The notes under the pieces were generated by a model. That model ran no database searches, was not told the origin of the DNA, and saw only the letters and a list, made by a program, of their open reading frames with translations. From positions 1,736,001 through 1,800,000 of the forward strand of contig NZ_JAHBBK010000001.1 in assembly GCF_018390515.1 (NCBI RefSeq): a stretch of 64,000 nt of DNA. The letters are read 5' to 3'. This document shows, piece after piece, positions 9,788-18,240 of the stretch. Both the position numbers and the translations under genes were made by a program. Origin of the DNA: Mucilaginibacter sp. Bleaf8 (GTDB lineage: Bacteria > Bacteroidota > Bacteroidia > Sphingobacteriales > Sphingobacteriaceae). Numbering within the stretch: position 1 is the first letter of the stretch; every line of letters begins with the position of its first letter.

Positions 9788-10114
9788 ATGGAAGAATATA
9801 AATTAGAATTAATAGGACATTTAGATATTTTCGTTGCTAATAAGGAAGACGAATGTGATGGTGAAACAGAAAAGTGGCAGGATGTATTGATACACGGCGA
9901 CCCCGAAGGGCTAAAATCTTTTGCCAGACTTTTAATGAAAATAGCTGATATAAATCAAGACAGCATAGAAATGCTTCCGGTTGGAGCCAGAGAGCATATA
10001 CATTTACAGCCAGATTTGGATATAAGTAAAAGCTCGGTAAATGTGATTGTAGGTAGAATTGATGCAAAGGGGACAGGTGCTTTTTATGATCGATACGTAT
10101 CAAAATCTAAGTAA
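9788..10114 (+). CDS. Imm32-like immunity protein
   Basis: A 108-residue acidic cytosolic protein. The segment LIHGDPEGLKSFARLLMKIAD, the later REHIHLQPDLDISKSS, and VGRIDAKGTG resemble the immunity protein 32 family of polymorphic-toxin systems, as I recall it. Such proteins bind and neutralise a cognate toxin delivered by neighbouring cells. No toxin gene lies near, so it may be an orphan defending against foreign toxins. The family call is moderate, and an unrelated small regulatory protein is possible. Confidence 0.55.
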   Translation: MEEYKLELIGHLDIFVANKEDECDGETEKWQDVLIHGDPEGLKSFARLLMKIADINQDSIEMLPVGAREHIHLQPDLDISKSSVNVIVGRIDAKGTGAFYDRYVSKSK

Positions 10115-10201
10115 AAACACAGTATTAAGTGTACTGCGCTATGTGAAAGGAACAAGTATTCCATCACGCAAAAATGTTTGAAGTAACAGTACCCCCGCCT
10201 T

Positions 10202-10248
10202 AAAAGAGCAAAACGCATTTCTTTTCAGGAAAGGCGTTTTGCTCTTTT
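10202..10248. terminator. Bidirectional hairpin terminator
   Basis: AAAAGAGCAAAACGC (10202-10216) pairs perfectly with its complement at 10234-10248, leaving a 17-nt loop. It lies between the Imm32-like gene and the convergent desaturase gene. Confidence 0.8.
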
Positions 10249-10270
10249 AATATCAACGTGTTGTTTAAAC

Positions 10271-11314
10271 TTACCTCTCCACAACAGGAACAAGTTTAAC
10301 TTCAGGGCGATAATACTGGTCATAAAACTGCTGTTTCGAATCTTTATACCGGGTTATAGCACCCAGCTTGTTCATCAGCTTAATATAATACCAAGCCATA
10401 TCTACCTGGTAAGGTTTAAATCCGCTACGTGCGCTTTTAGGAAACAGGTGATGGTTATTATGCCATTCGCCAGCAACTATACCCGGCCACAACTGGTTTA
10501 CCGATTTATCTTTTTTATTGAAATCAATGCCCTCGCGTTGTTTTTCTTTCCCTTTGGCATGGCCCTCGTAATTAAAAGTACGTACGCCAACAGCCCAAAA
10601 ACCGGCAGCGCCAAATAAGGTACAAGCCAGTGCATGGCCGCCCATCAGGTAAAAAGCCAAGTACCAAAAGCCCCAGCTCAACACCCACGATAATACAGAC
10701 CGGCCTGGGTTTGCATAAGATCCCCAGCGCAGGTATTGTGCATAAGTATTTGCTTTAATGCCGGTGTGTTTCATTAATGATTTTACCCGGCCGTAATCAG
10801 CCTCACTCAAATCCTTAGCTATAGGCTGGTGGTTTACGTCGGCCAAAAAGCAGTATAAAAAGCCGGCTTGCGCATTATAAGGATCACCGGGCTGATCCGA
10901 CTTAGCGTGATGCACGTGATGCGAGATCACATAAATTTCTTCGGGAATTACGTTTACTGTTAAATTCTGGGTAAAAAAGCGCCAAAAATTGTTGCGAAAC
11001 TTATAGGCCCCATGTGTGCAGTACCGGTGGTGCCATATGGTACCATGCGTTCCCATAATAATCATACTGTACAGAAATGCGGCAAGCAACATCCACAGGC
11101 TCATGAACTTAAACAGGAACAACAAAAAGAAAGGCATAAAACATAGTACCTTAAGCCAGCTGAAAAAGGGCAGCCAGTTTTTACCTGTTGCAAAGATATT
11201 GAGCCGTGAAAAAAATTCTTTAAAAATCTGCCCGGTGGTAGGCTTACTCAAATTGCCCTGTGCGTCTTTCCATCCATAAGCCGGGGGTTGTAAAACATGG
11301 TCTAAAAATGCCAT
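10271..11314 (-). CDS. Acyl-CoA (delta-9-type) fatty acid desaturase
   Basis: A 347-residue membrane di-iron enzyme that introduces a double bond in fatty acyl chains. The three histidine boxes are present: HRYCTH (residues 96-101), HHVHH (132-136) and HNNHH near residue 285. Hydrophobic segments flank them at about 55-90 and 205-240, giving the four-helix topology of stearoyl-CoA-type desaturases. The gene stands alone with a terminator behind it. A role in membrane fluidity would fit the cold-shock gene about 0.8 kb away, but no shared control is visible. Confidence 0.9.
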   Translation of the reverse strand: MAFLDHVLQPPAYGWKDAQGNLSKPTTGQIFKEFFSRLNIFATGKNWLPFFSWLKVLCFMPFFLLFLFKFMSLWMLLAAFLYSMIIMGTHGTIWHHRYCTHGAYKFRNNFWRFFTQNLTVNVIPEEIYVISHHVHHAKSDQPGDPYNAQAGFLYCFLADVNHQPIAKDLSEADYGRVKSLMKHTGIKANTYAQYLRWGSYANPGRSVLSWVLSWGFWYLAFYLMGGHALACTLFGAAGFWAVGVRTFNYEGHAKGKEKQREGIDFNKKDKSVNQLWPGIVAGEWHNNHHLFPKSARSGFKPYQVDMAWYYIKLMNKLGAITRYKDSKQQFYDQYYRPEVKLVPVVER

Positions 11315-11393
11315 TGGTTATATTTTTTATTTGATTTTTTGCGGAGCGGAAATAAGGAGAAGCTTATGTGATGTTTGCATGCAAAGGCGTTGT

Positions 11394-11717
11394 TTAACGT
11401 CGTTGATGCTTAGCATTGTAAGCAACAATGTACTTGAACCCATAGTTTAAAACAGTCTGGCTGTTCAATAACTGCTCTTCCTGATTCAGCGGTTGGTTTA
11501 ATTTTGATTTTACTGATTGAAACACTTGCAGTAAATTTTCAGCATAGGGTTTCAAAACAACAGCAGGTTTATAATCTCTTTGAATACGGTGCCTATCCTC
11601 TTCAGTTACAATATCAAGCTCCCAGTTATCTTCGGGCTTAAAGCCGTTTTCATTAGCTGCATTCATCAAATCAAACAAGTACAAGCGGGTTTCATTTTCA
11701 ATGGTTTGTTCTTTCAT
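11394..11717 (-). CDS. Hypothetical protein, 107 aa
   Basis: A small charged, soluble, helix-rich protein starting MKEQTIENETRLYLFDLMNAA. The middle reads DIVTEEDRHRIQRDYKPAVVLKP and the C-terminus is basic. There is no signal peptide, membrane segment or family I recognise. It is upstream of the desaturase on the same strand, with 79 nt between. Clean ATG, normal codon use and intact length make it a credible gene. Confidence 0.6.
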   Translation of the reverse strand: MKEQTIENETRLYLFDLMNAANENGFKPEDNWELDIVTEEDRHRIQRDYKPAVVLKPYAENLLQVFQSVKSKLNQPLNQEEQLLNSQTVLNYGFKYIVAYNAKHQRR

Positions 11718-12124
11718 GTTATTGGGATTTGTACAGCACTGGTGTGGTAGTTATATGCTGTAAGTAATGCTTTTTGTAAAAAGCATTATGTTAGACGAGT
11801 ACAAGATTGGAAATGCAGTGTTGTTATTCATTGCTGTTAGCTTGCTTAAATATCACCGATCAGCTAACTGGCAACGTCTAAGGGATTGTTTTTTGTAACT
11901 CACTAAAGATACATATTATTTACTGACATTTCCCTGACATATTAATATTTAATGGCTTTGCTGTTATTTAATAAATTTACGCCCAGCCTTGTATCTTTAT
12001 TGTATAAGTTAAAACTCCTGTAACTTATATTTATTGCCCTTTCGAAATAAAATTCAATTTATTTCACCGAAAGTAAAAATATACCGATTATTAAGCCTAC
12101 CTTGCCGACTTAGTAAATAATATA
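11718..12124. other. Intergenic region with the cspA leader
   Basis: This 407-nt divergent gap serves the 107-aa gene on the left and cspA on the right. The half next to cspA holds two hairpins (12004-12028 and 12039-12073) and is very AT-rich. No protein-coding frame is convincing. I could not place a consensus cspA promoter with confidence. Confidence 0.5.
12004..12073 (+). promoter_or_regulatory. Structured 5' leader of cspA (two hairpins)
   Basis: The first stem pairs ATAAGTTA (12004-12011) with TAACTTAT (12021-12028). The second pairs CTTTCG-AAATAAA (12039-12051) with TTTATTT (12058-12064) and CGAAAG (12068-12073), with a 3-nt CAC bulge. The pair ends about 50 nt before the cspA ATG. 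Long folded leaders that control translation by temperature are known for enteric cspA; the parallel here is inference. Confidence 0.45.
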
Positions 12125-12316
12125 ATGCAAAAAGAAGGAACAGTAAAGTTTTTCAACACCGAAAAAGGTTTTGGATTCATTTCACAGAGTGACAACACAG
12201 ACGTATTTGTACACTCAACTGGCCTCATCGACGAAATTCGTGAAAACGACAGAGTAAGTTTCGATGTGGAACAAGGCCGTAAAGGTCTTAATGCGGTAAA
12301 TGTTAAAGTAATTTAA
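12125..12316 (+). CDS. cspA: CspA-family cold-shock protein
   Basis: A 63-residue single cold-shock domain. The RNA-binding motifs are clear: RNP1 KGFGFI (residues 14-19) and RNP2 VFVH (27-30). The family binds single-stranded RNA or DNA and acts as an RNA chaperone in the cytosol. The length is typical of Bacteroidota members. It is monocistronic, with a structured leader upstream and a strong terminator 25 nt behind. Confidence 0.95.
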   Translation: MQKEGTVKFFNTEKGFGFISQSDNTDVFVHSTGLIDEIRENDRVSFDVEQGRKGLNAVNVKVI

Positions 12317-12340
12317 ATATCACTATATCACATAATCGTA

Positions 12341-12367
12341 AACACCTGCCTCAATTAGGCAGGTGTT
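12341..12367 (+). terminator. Terminator of cspA
   Basis: AACACCTGCCT (12341-12351) pairs perfectly with its complement at 12357-12367 around a 5-nt loop and is followed by a T-run. Confidence 0.9.
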
Positions 12368-12476
12368 TTTTGTTTATATAGGTTTCAATATAGTAGGATC
12401 AAGGCTTTTTTCTTTATAAGTTGGAGCATAATAAGAAGAAGCTAATAGTAACTCCAAAAGTTATAATTTAAGTAAC

Positions 12477-12484
12477 TAAATTTG
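12477..12484 (+). promoter_or_regulatory. Candidate -7 box for the CheB gene
   Basis: TAAATTTG fits TAnnTTTG exactly. It lies about 110 nt upstream of the CheB start codon, which would give a long leader. No clear -33 element. Confidence 0.35.
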
Positions 12485-12597
12485 GTAAAACCTTTCCCAC
12501 AGCCTCGTAAAGGCAGTTATTTCAACTTCCTAAAAATCAACCTATAGTTAATTAAGTTATTTTTATTGTAAACCATTTTGCAGGTTAAGCATTATCA

Positions 12598-13200
12598 ATG
12601 TTAACATCAGATGCTGAAATGGAATATAATTTTACTGTCGTAGCAATAGGATCATCCGCCGGCGGCTTGTCGCCCTTAAAAGAAATCATTTCGCGGATAC
12701 CCAAAGGTACCAATGCCGCTATCGTGATTGTATCACATCTCTCAACGCAATACAAAAGCCGTTTACACGATTTGCTTGCCAAGGTAAGTGAACTGGAAGT
12801 AGTTAAAGCCGTAGACCAGACACGGCTTGAACCCGGAAAAATATTTGTTATGCCCGAAGGTAAAATGATGACGGTAGCTAATGGCAACCTCGTATTGCGC
12901 GACAGGCTCCCTTCGGAGAAGATAAACAAGGCTATTGATATCTTTTTCAAATCGTTGGCTACGGATGTTAAGGATAAGTGTATAGGCATCATCCTATCCG
13001 GCGCAGGTTATGATGGGCTTGAAGGCGCAAAGCAAATCGAAGCAAATCAAGGCATTATTATAGCACAAGATCCTGATACGGCACAGTTCCCTTTAATGCC
13101 CAGTTCATTGATTGCCAATAATGATCCTAACTTTGTACTAACCCCCGAAGCTATTGTTAGTAATATATTAGACAAGATACAGACATTAAACACCGATTAA
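12598..13200 (+). CDS. CheB-type methylesterase domain protein without receiver
   Basis: A 200-residue protein made only of the CheB catalytic domain, which in chemotaxis removes methyl groups from receptor glutamates. The triad is present: Ser20 in GSSAGG, His47 in VSHLST, and Asp139 in GAGYDG, a variant of the usual GMGxDG. The N-terminal receiver domain of classical CheB is absent, and no CheR, CheA or receptor gene is nearby. Stand-alone CheB domains occur in Bacteroidota, often next to CheR/PAS signalling proteins. Its target here is therefore unknown. A ligase-kinase-phosphatase unit begins 76 nt downstream. Confidence 0.85.
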   Translation: MLTSDAEMEYNFTVVAIGSSAGGLSPLKEIISRIPKGTNAAIVIVSHLSTQYKSRLHDLLAKVSELEVVKAVDQTRLEPGKIFVMPEGKMMTVANGNLVLRDRLPSEKINKAIDIFFKSLATDVKDKCIGIILSGAGYDGLEGAKQIEANQGIIIAQDPDTAQFPLMPSSLIANNDPNFVLTPEAIVSNILDKIQTLNTD

Positions 13201-13276
13201 GCAAGAGTTTCAATTGGCAATTTGCTGTCCGTTTACCTAACTTGCCGTCTTTTCAGGAAACTTAAAAGGCCGGGTT

Positions 13277-14632
13277 ATGGATCAACAGCAAATTTTGGAT
13301 TACTTAACGCAAAACAACATCCATCACGTCAAATTTGCTTTTGCAGATATTGACGGCATACTGCGTGGTAAAGTAATCCATATTCAAAAGTTTATTGCCG
13401 GTTTGGAACAGGGCTTCGGCTTTTGTGACGTGGTTTTTGGCTGGGACAGTAATGACCAGGCGTATGATAATGTAAACATTACCGGCTGGCACACCGGCTA
13501 CCCCGACCGCCCCAGCCGCATTGACCTGGCTACCTTCCGTACCATACCGTGGCAAAACAATATTCCTTTTTTTATAGCCGATTTTAGCGGCCCAGGTAAC
13601 GAGGATGTTCCCTGCCCCCGTACCCTGCTTAAACGCATAACGCAGCAGTGTACGGATATGGGTTACCATCCGGAGTTTGCACAGGAATTTGAATGGTTCA
13701 ATTTCAGCGAAACGCCTAAAACGCTGGCACAAAAATCATACATCAACCCCGAGCCATTAACGCCCGGCATGTATGGCTATTCTCTGCTGCGCTCATCACA
13801 ACAAAGCGATTTTTACTATGCCTTGGTAAACCAACTGGAGCAGTTTAACATTCCAATTGAAGGCCTGCATACTGAAACCGGCCCGGGCGTGTACGAGGCT
13901 GCTATTATTCATGACCACGTATTGGCCGCGGCCGATAAAGCTGTGCTTTTCAAAAATGCGGTAAAAGAAATTGCTTCACAGCACGGCATTATGGCTTCAT
14001 TTATGGCCAAGTGGAATGAAAGCCTGCCGGGATGCAGCGGCCATGTACATCAAAGCCTTTTTAGTACAAACCAATCCACCAATCTTTTTTATAACGAGGC
14101 AGACCCGCTGCACATGAGCGATTTAATGAAGCATTATGTGGCCGGTCAGCTTTACTGCATGCCGCATATATTACCCATGTATGCCCCTACCATAAACAGT
14201 TATAAGCGTTTGGTAGAAGGTGCCTGGGCGCCTACTACGCTTACCTGGGGTGTAGATAACCGCACTACGGCACTGCGTGTACTAAGTTCGTCACCAAACT
14301 CAGCCCGGTTAGAAACCCGCATACCAGGTGCTGATAGTAACCCTTATCTGGCTATGGCTACCGCATTGGCTTCGGGCTTGTATGGCATTAAAAATAAGCT
14401 AACTTTACCATCCCAGCCTGTTCAGGGCAACGGTTATCTTGATAAAAGCAACGGCACTTTGGCGGCAAACCTGCTGGAGGCTGCTATGGACATGCAAAAT
14501 TCGCCCATCGCTAAAGAGCTGTTTGGCGAAAGCTTTACCCGGCATTTTACCCAAACCCGCATCTGGGAATGGCAGCAGTTTAGCAAGCAGGTAACCGACT
14601 GGGAACTGAGAAGATATTTTGAAATTATTTAA
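13277..14632 (+). CDS. Glutamine-synthetase-family gamma-glutamyl ligase
   Basis: A 451-residue GS-fold enzyme. The N-terminal beta-grasp (VKFAFADIDGILRGKVI) is followed by the catalytic alpha/beta domain. Metal and substrate motifs are seen: EFEWFNF, GPGVYEAAI, SLPGCSGHVHQSLF, PTINSYKRL, the WGVDNRTTALRV segment, and RLETRIPGADSNPYLAMA. These keep the ATP and glutamate sites. The pattern is closer to GlnA-like gamma-glutamylamine ligases (PuuA type) than to housekeeping GlnA. An amine or amino alcohol, rather than ammonia, is therefore the likely acceptor. It heads a tight unit with a kinase-like and a HAD gene (gaps 30 and 34 nt). Confidence 0.85.
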   Translation: MDQQQILDYLTQNNIHHVKFAFADIDGILRGKVIHIQKFIAGLEQGFGFCDVVFGWDSNDQAYDNVNITGWHTGYPDRPSRIDLATFRTIPWQNNIPFFIADFSGPGNEDVPCPRTLLKRITQQCTDMGYHPEFAQEFEWFNFSETPKTLAQKSYINPEPLTPGMYGYSLLRSSQQSDFYYALVNQLEQFNIPIEGLHTETGPGVYEAAIIHDHVLAAADKAVLFKNAVKEIASQHGIMASFMAKWNESLPGCSGHVHQSLFSTNQSTNLFYNEADPLHMSDLMKHYVAGQLYCMPHILPMYAPTINSYKRLVEGAWAPTTLTWGVDNRTTALRVLSSSPNSARLETRIPGADSNPYLAMATALASGLYGIKNKLTLPSQPVQGNGYLDKSNGTLAANLLEAAMDMQNSPIAKELFGESFTRHFTQTRIWEWQQFSKQVTDWELRRYFEII

Positions 14633-14662
14633 CCGCAACCAATAGGTTAAATCAAACCAATT

Positions 14663-15712
14663 ATGGACCAAGAATTAAGTTCGCTTATTATTCGTAAAGC
14701 CTGGGAGGGCTACGATGCCTCCAAGGTGATACGGCGCATTGACGATATCAGCGCCAATGTGTCTACCAATTTCGTTTTCCGCATTACGTTTGAAGATGAC
14801 GATATCATCATCGCTAAACTATCCAACTTTGGCAAGCACGAGTATTTTAAGGAAGATCATCGTATTATTCACAGCTTATCCAACAACTTACTATACCCGT
14901 ACGAAAACTTTTTAGCTAAATCGCTCCTCAAAAACAACCGGGTTTATATATACCGCTACCGCCAGGGTAAAGCCGATGCCTGGGTAGTATTTTATAATCC
15001 AACCCGCATACAGGAACGGCTGCCCCGCCGGTTGGATGAGCATCATATCCGCAAAATGGCGCAACAGATGGCCAAGTTTCACAAAGCCTGTTCAAGGGCC
15101 AGCAAAGTGTTGCCCAAGTCGTCAAAAACCATGCGTACGGATATCAACATATTACTGGAACAATTACAGGAAGACGAAAGCCAGTTTGGTACCCGCAGCC
15201 AGGCCGACCTGATTAAATATCATTGCAGCCAGTTTGTAAAAAACCGCCTGCAATATAACCGCCCCGAGTTTGAAAATATACCGGTATTTATTGACTGGAA
15301 CATTGGCAACTTTTCGGTAACTGATAAGTTGGAATTGTACTCGCGCTGGGATTATGACTGGTTTAGGATGAGTACCCGCATGCTCGATTTTTACTTCTTC
15401 AGCCGGGTGGTATCTGATGCCGGTGATCGTACGGTGTTCAGCTACCTGATTACAACCATGATGGAAGACCGCTTTATTTTATTTTTGCAGGAATACCACA
15501 AAATAAACCCGCTGACCGTAAATGAGCTACGCTTTTTAAAAGAGGCTTACCGATTTTTTATTCTCAATTATGTAATTAAAGACGGTAAGCACTTTTTTCA
15601 TGAACATTATGCAGCCAAATTACAACAGGAAGCATATGACATTTACCTGCCCTCTGTTGACCGGGATTTTAACTCCGACGTATTGATTAAAGCCCTTGAT
15701 TTAAAAAATTAA
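14663..15712 (+). CDS. APH/choline-kinase-fold protein
   Basis: A 349-residue protein with the aminoglycoside-phosphotransferase kinase-like layout. An N-lobe beta-sheet (NFVFRITFEDDDIIIAKL, whose Lys may be the ATP-binding lysine) precedes a helical C-lobe. The catalytic-loop equivalent is FIDWNIGNFSV near residue 212, matching the DxxxGN pattern. SRWDYDWFRMSTRMLDF near residue 228 replaces the usual metal-binding D. It is cytosolic, with no signal or membrane part. Genes of this fold phosphorylate small alcohols, sugars, choline or antibiotics. Lying between a gamma-glutamyl ligase and a HAD phosphatase, it may act on the same small molecule; the substrate is unknown. Confidence 0.7.
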   Translation: MDQELSSLIIRKAWEGYDASKVIRRIDDISANVSTNFVFRITFEDDDIIIAKLSNFGKHEYFKEDHRIIHSLSNNLLYPYENFLAKSLLKNNRVYIYRYRQGKADAWVVFYNPTRIQERLPRRLDEHHIRKMAQQMAKFHKACSRASKVLPKSSKTMRTDINILLEQLQEDESQFGTRSQADLIKYHCSQFVKNRLQYNRPEFENIPVFIDWNIGNFSVTDKLELYSRWDYDWFRMSTRMLDFYFFSRVVSDAGDRTVFSYLITTMMEDRFILFLQEYHKINPLTVNELRFLKEAYRFFILNYVIKDGKHFFHEHYAAKLQQEAYDIYLPSVDRDFNSDVLIKALDLKN

Positions 15713-15746
15713 AACACATTTTATACAGCACTGCCTTTAATACATA

Positions 15747-16598
15747 ATGATAGCAACTACCGATTTCAAAAGCGTAATTGACCAATACCAGGTTATCTTT
15801 TTTGACTCATTTGGCGTAATTAAGAACTACAAAGGACTGGTACCCGGCATTGAAAACACCTTTGCCTACCTGGAAGAGCAGCAGAAAGATTATTACATTG
15901 TTACCAATGATGCATCCCGCAGTCCGTTGCAATTGGCACATTCGTTCAACAAATTGGGATTGGATCATATTACGCCCGATAAAGTAATATCATCGGGCAT
16001 GCTGGCCAAAGAGTATCTTGATTTGAAAGTAAACGACGGCATAGTGGCTTTCCTGGGTACGCCTGATTCTGCCCATTACCTGGACAGTTCGGGCCTGCAT
16101 GTGTTGCCTTTGAGCGCTATCAACGATGATAATATAAGCCAAGTAAATGCCCTGGTGTTTATGGACGACGAAGGCTTCGATTGGTTTCAGGATTTGAACA
16201 AGGCCGTTAACCTGCTGCGCAAACGCAGTATCCCGGCCATTGTAGCCAACGCCGATGATGCCTATCCTATCAGCAAACAGGATGTATCAATTGCCATTGG
16301 CGCACTGGCAGGCATGATTGAACGTATCACCGGCAAAAAGTTTATCCGCTTTGGTAAACCCGATTCGCAGATGTTCACTTTTGCTTATGAACTGGTACGC
16401 CAAAGCCGCAGCAGTGTAAACAAAAAAGACATTTTGATGGTGGGCGACACCCTGCATACCGACATTTTGGGCGGCAATAAATTTGGCCTGGATACCGTGC
16501 TGGTATTTACCGGCAACACATTGCACCATGATGCCGAAACGCACATTAATGCTACCGGTATACTACCAACGCATATATGTGAAAGCGCCGTGGTTTAA
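15747..16598 (+). CDS. HAD-IIA (NagD-like) phosphatase
   Basis: A 283-residue HAD hydrolase. The nucleophile motif FFDSFGVI holds Asp20, but the usual second Asp is Phe22, as in the DxWGV-type HAD-IIA subfamily (TIGR01459-like). IVTNDASRSP is motif II, FGKPD carries the motif III Lys, and MVGDTLHTDILGG is the metal-binding motif IV. The cap is of the large C2 type. It closes the ligase-kinase-phosphatase unit. The missing acid/base Asp suggests low or altered phosphatase activity, but the subfamily is known with this change. Confidence 0.82.
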   Translation: MIATTDFKSVIDQYQVIFFDSFGVIKNYKGLVPGIENTFAYLEEQQKDYYIVTNDASRSPLQLAHSFNKLGLDHITPDKVISSGMLAKEYLDLKVNDGIVAFLGTPDSAHYLDSSGLHVLPLSAINDDNISQVNALVFMDDEGFDWFQDLNKAVNLLRKRSIPAIVANADDAYPISKQDVSIAIGALAGMIERITGKKFIRFGKPDSQMFTFAYELVRQSRSSVNKKDILMVGDTLHTDILGGNKFGLDTVLVFTGNTLHHDAETHINATGILPTHICESAVV

Positions 16599-16613
16599 TG
16601 CATCTCTATAGCA

Positions 16614-17177
16614 TTAAAGCGACATAATAACATGCAGCACCTCGTCAAATGCACGATATATTTTCCGCAAAGTTTCGGGATCAATAATTCCGTAATTAAT
16701 GCTTAATTCAAGTGTAGGCAGTTCGGTATCCGTACCTTCCAACTGGCGGTTATGGATACCCATATCAAAGTCATCGAGTGAGGCAAATACGGCACGTACT
16801 TCGGCATCTTCAAAAACACGTCGCACCAAGGTCTCATCGCTGGCCTTTATAATAACATGCCCGTCCAGATCGTCATAGCCGGTTTTTACATCCTCCATGC
16901 CAAAAAACTTACCTATCTCATCAATAAAATCAACATCATGTACGCCGAACCTGAAATCGTGCGCTATACCTACAGGTGCCTTGAGCTCAGTTATCTCATA
17001 GCCTCCCTCAAAACCTCCACCTGGATCAATATCAATTGTTAAAATTACTTGCCGGCCAGATTGATTGATCAACACCTCATAATTTAAAACATCATCATCA
17101 GCTAAATCGGCTTCTATAACCGGCCATATTTCCTGTTCTGTAGTTCCGGTAACAGTCTTTATATTTTTCATAAGCAT
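16614..17177 (-). CDS. Hypothetical acidic protein, 187 aa
   Basis: An acidic, soluble protein of unknown family. It has a Gly-rich stretch (DIDPGGGFEGGYEITEL) and a central mixed alpha/beta part with DLDGHVIIKASDETLVRRVF, which faintly recalls DUF3137-type proteins. No signal peptide or membrane segment is present. It converges on the HAD gene with only 15 nt between stops and no hairpin there. It starts MLMKNI; the second Met two codons in is an equally good start. Confidence 0.6.
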   Translation of the reverse strand: MLMKNIKTVTGTTEQEIWPVIEADLADDDVLNYEVLINQSGRQVILTIDIDPGGGFEGGYEITELKAPVGIAHDFRFGVHDVDFIDEIGKFFGMEDVKTGYDDLDGHVIIKASDETLVRRVFEDAEVRAVFASLDDFDMGIHNRQLEGTDTELPTLELSINYGIIDPETLRKIYRAFDEVLHVIMSL

Positions 17178-17375
17178 CGGTTTACCATCACAACATTTGT
17201 TTCGGGCATTATGTTCATAACAGATAAAAATGCATGAGCATTAAATATTTAACATTCACCAAAACATATTTAGCAATTAAAATATTCATAGCAAATACAG
17301 ATACCTATAACTTCACAGCAAGTTAACACAGCGTGTCTATAAACCATTGTTGTTATACTAAACTGTTATACTTTA

Positions 17376-18173
17376 ATGAAGATAACTTTTACCTGCTTAA
17401 TATTTATCCTGATAGCGTTCAATTGCCTCACTGTGAGCGCCCAAGTTACTGATAGCGCCCGGCTGGATTCTACGGAACACATACTGGAAGTGCCGGATAC
17501 CGTAAAGCATCTGGAAAGCAAGTTTGTATCCTTTATTCCACCAGCTGTATTTATCGGCTATGGTTTTTCATCGTTCCTGATTAAACCTATCAGGCGGGTT
17601 GATTATAGTGTATATAACGATATGCAGAAAGATCATCCCAATTTTTCAAGCAAGTTTGATAATTATTTCCAGTTTGTACCTGTAGTTACGGTTTATGCAC
17701 TCAACCTTGCCGGGGTAGCAGGCAAAAACAGGTTTATTGACCGTACTGTACTTTATGCTATGTCTGAGGCGATACGTTCAGGTTCGGTAAGCGTACTAAA
17801 AAAGGCCACCCATCGCACCCGGCCCGATCCTTATAACCGCCAGTCATTCCCATCGGGCCATAGCAGTACGGCATTTGCCGCAGCTGAGTTTATGGCGCAG
17901 GAGTATGGCGAACTTTCGCCGTGGTATGGTATATATGCCTATACTTTTGCAACAGCCACCGCTATATTACGTGTTTACAATAACGACCACTGGTTTAGCG
18001 ACATTATTGCCGGTGCAGGCTTTGGTATCCTATCAACCAAGGCGGCTTACCTTATTTACCCGCTGTTCCGCAATAAGTTGTTTCATGATAACAAAGACAG
18101 CAATAAGAGCACTTTGCTTATTCCAACCTATCATGATGGCATGGCAGGCTTCTCATTTGTAAAAACATTTTAA
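17376..18173 (+). CDS. PAP2-family phosphatase, exported
   Basis: A 265-residue type 2 phosphatidic acid phosphatase-like enzyme. A signal peptide (LIFILIAFNCLTVSAQ) ends near residue 23. All three parts of the active-site signature are present: KKATHRTRP (KX6RP) near 144, PSGHSST near 158, and RVYNNDHWFSD (the RX5HX3D block) near 197. Relatives remove phosphate from lipid A, undecaprenyl pyrophosphate or phosphatidate in the envelope. The substrate cannot be told. The gene is followed after 67 nt by the GH63-type glycosidase in the same direction, but I see no functional link. Confidence 0.88.
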   Translation: MKITFTCLIFILIAFNCLTVSAQVTDSARLDSTEHILEVPDTVKHLESKFVSFIPPAVFIGYGFSSFLIKPIRRVDYSVYNDMQKDHPNFSSKFDNYFQFVPVVTVYALNLAGVAGKNRFIDRTVLYAMSEAIRSGSVSVLKKATHRTRPDPYNRQSFPSGHSSTAFAAAEFMAQEYGELSPWYGIYAYTFATATAILRVYNNDHWFSDIIAGAGFGILSTKAAYLIYPLFRNKLFHDNKDSNKSTLLIPTYHDGMAGFSFVKTF

Positions 18174-18240
18174 AAATCCGTAAAAGCAAACTACAGCTTT
18201 AAAATAATCCCTTACTTTAACATCCGCTTATCATTTACTT

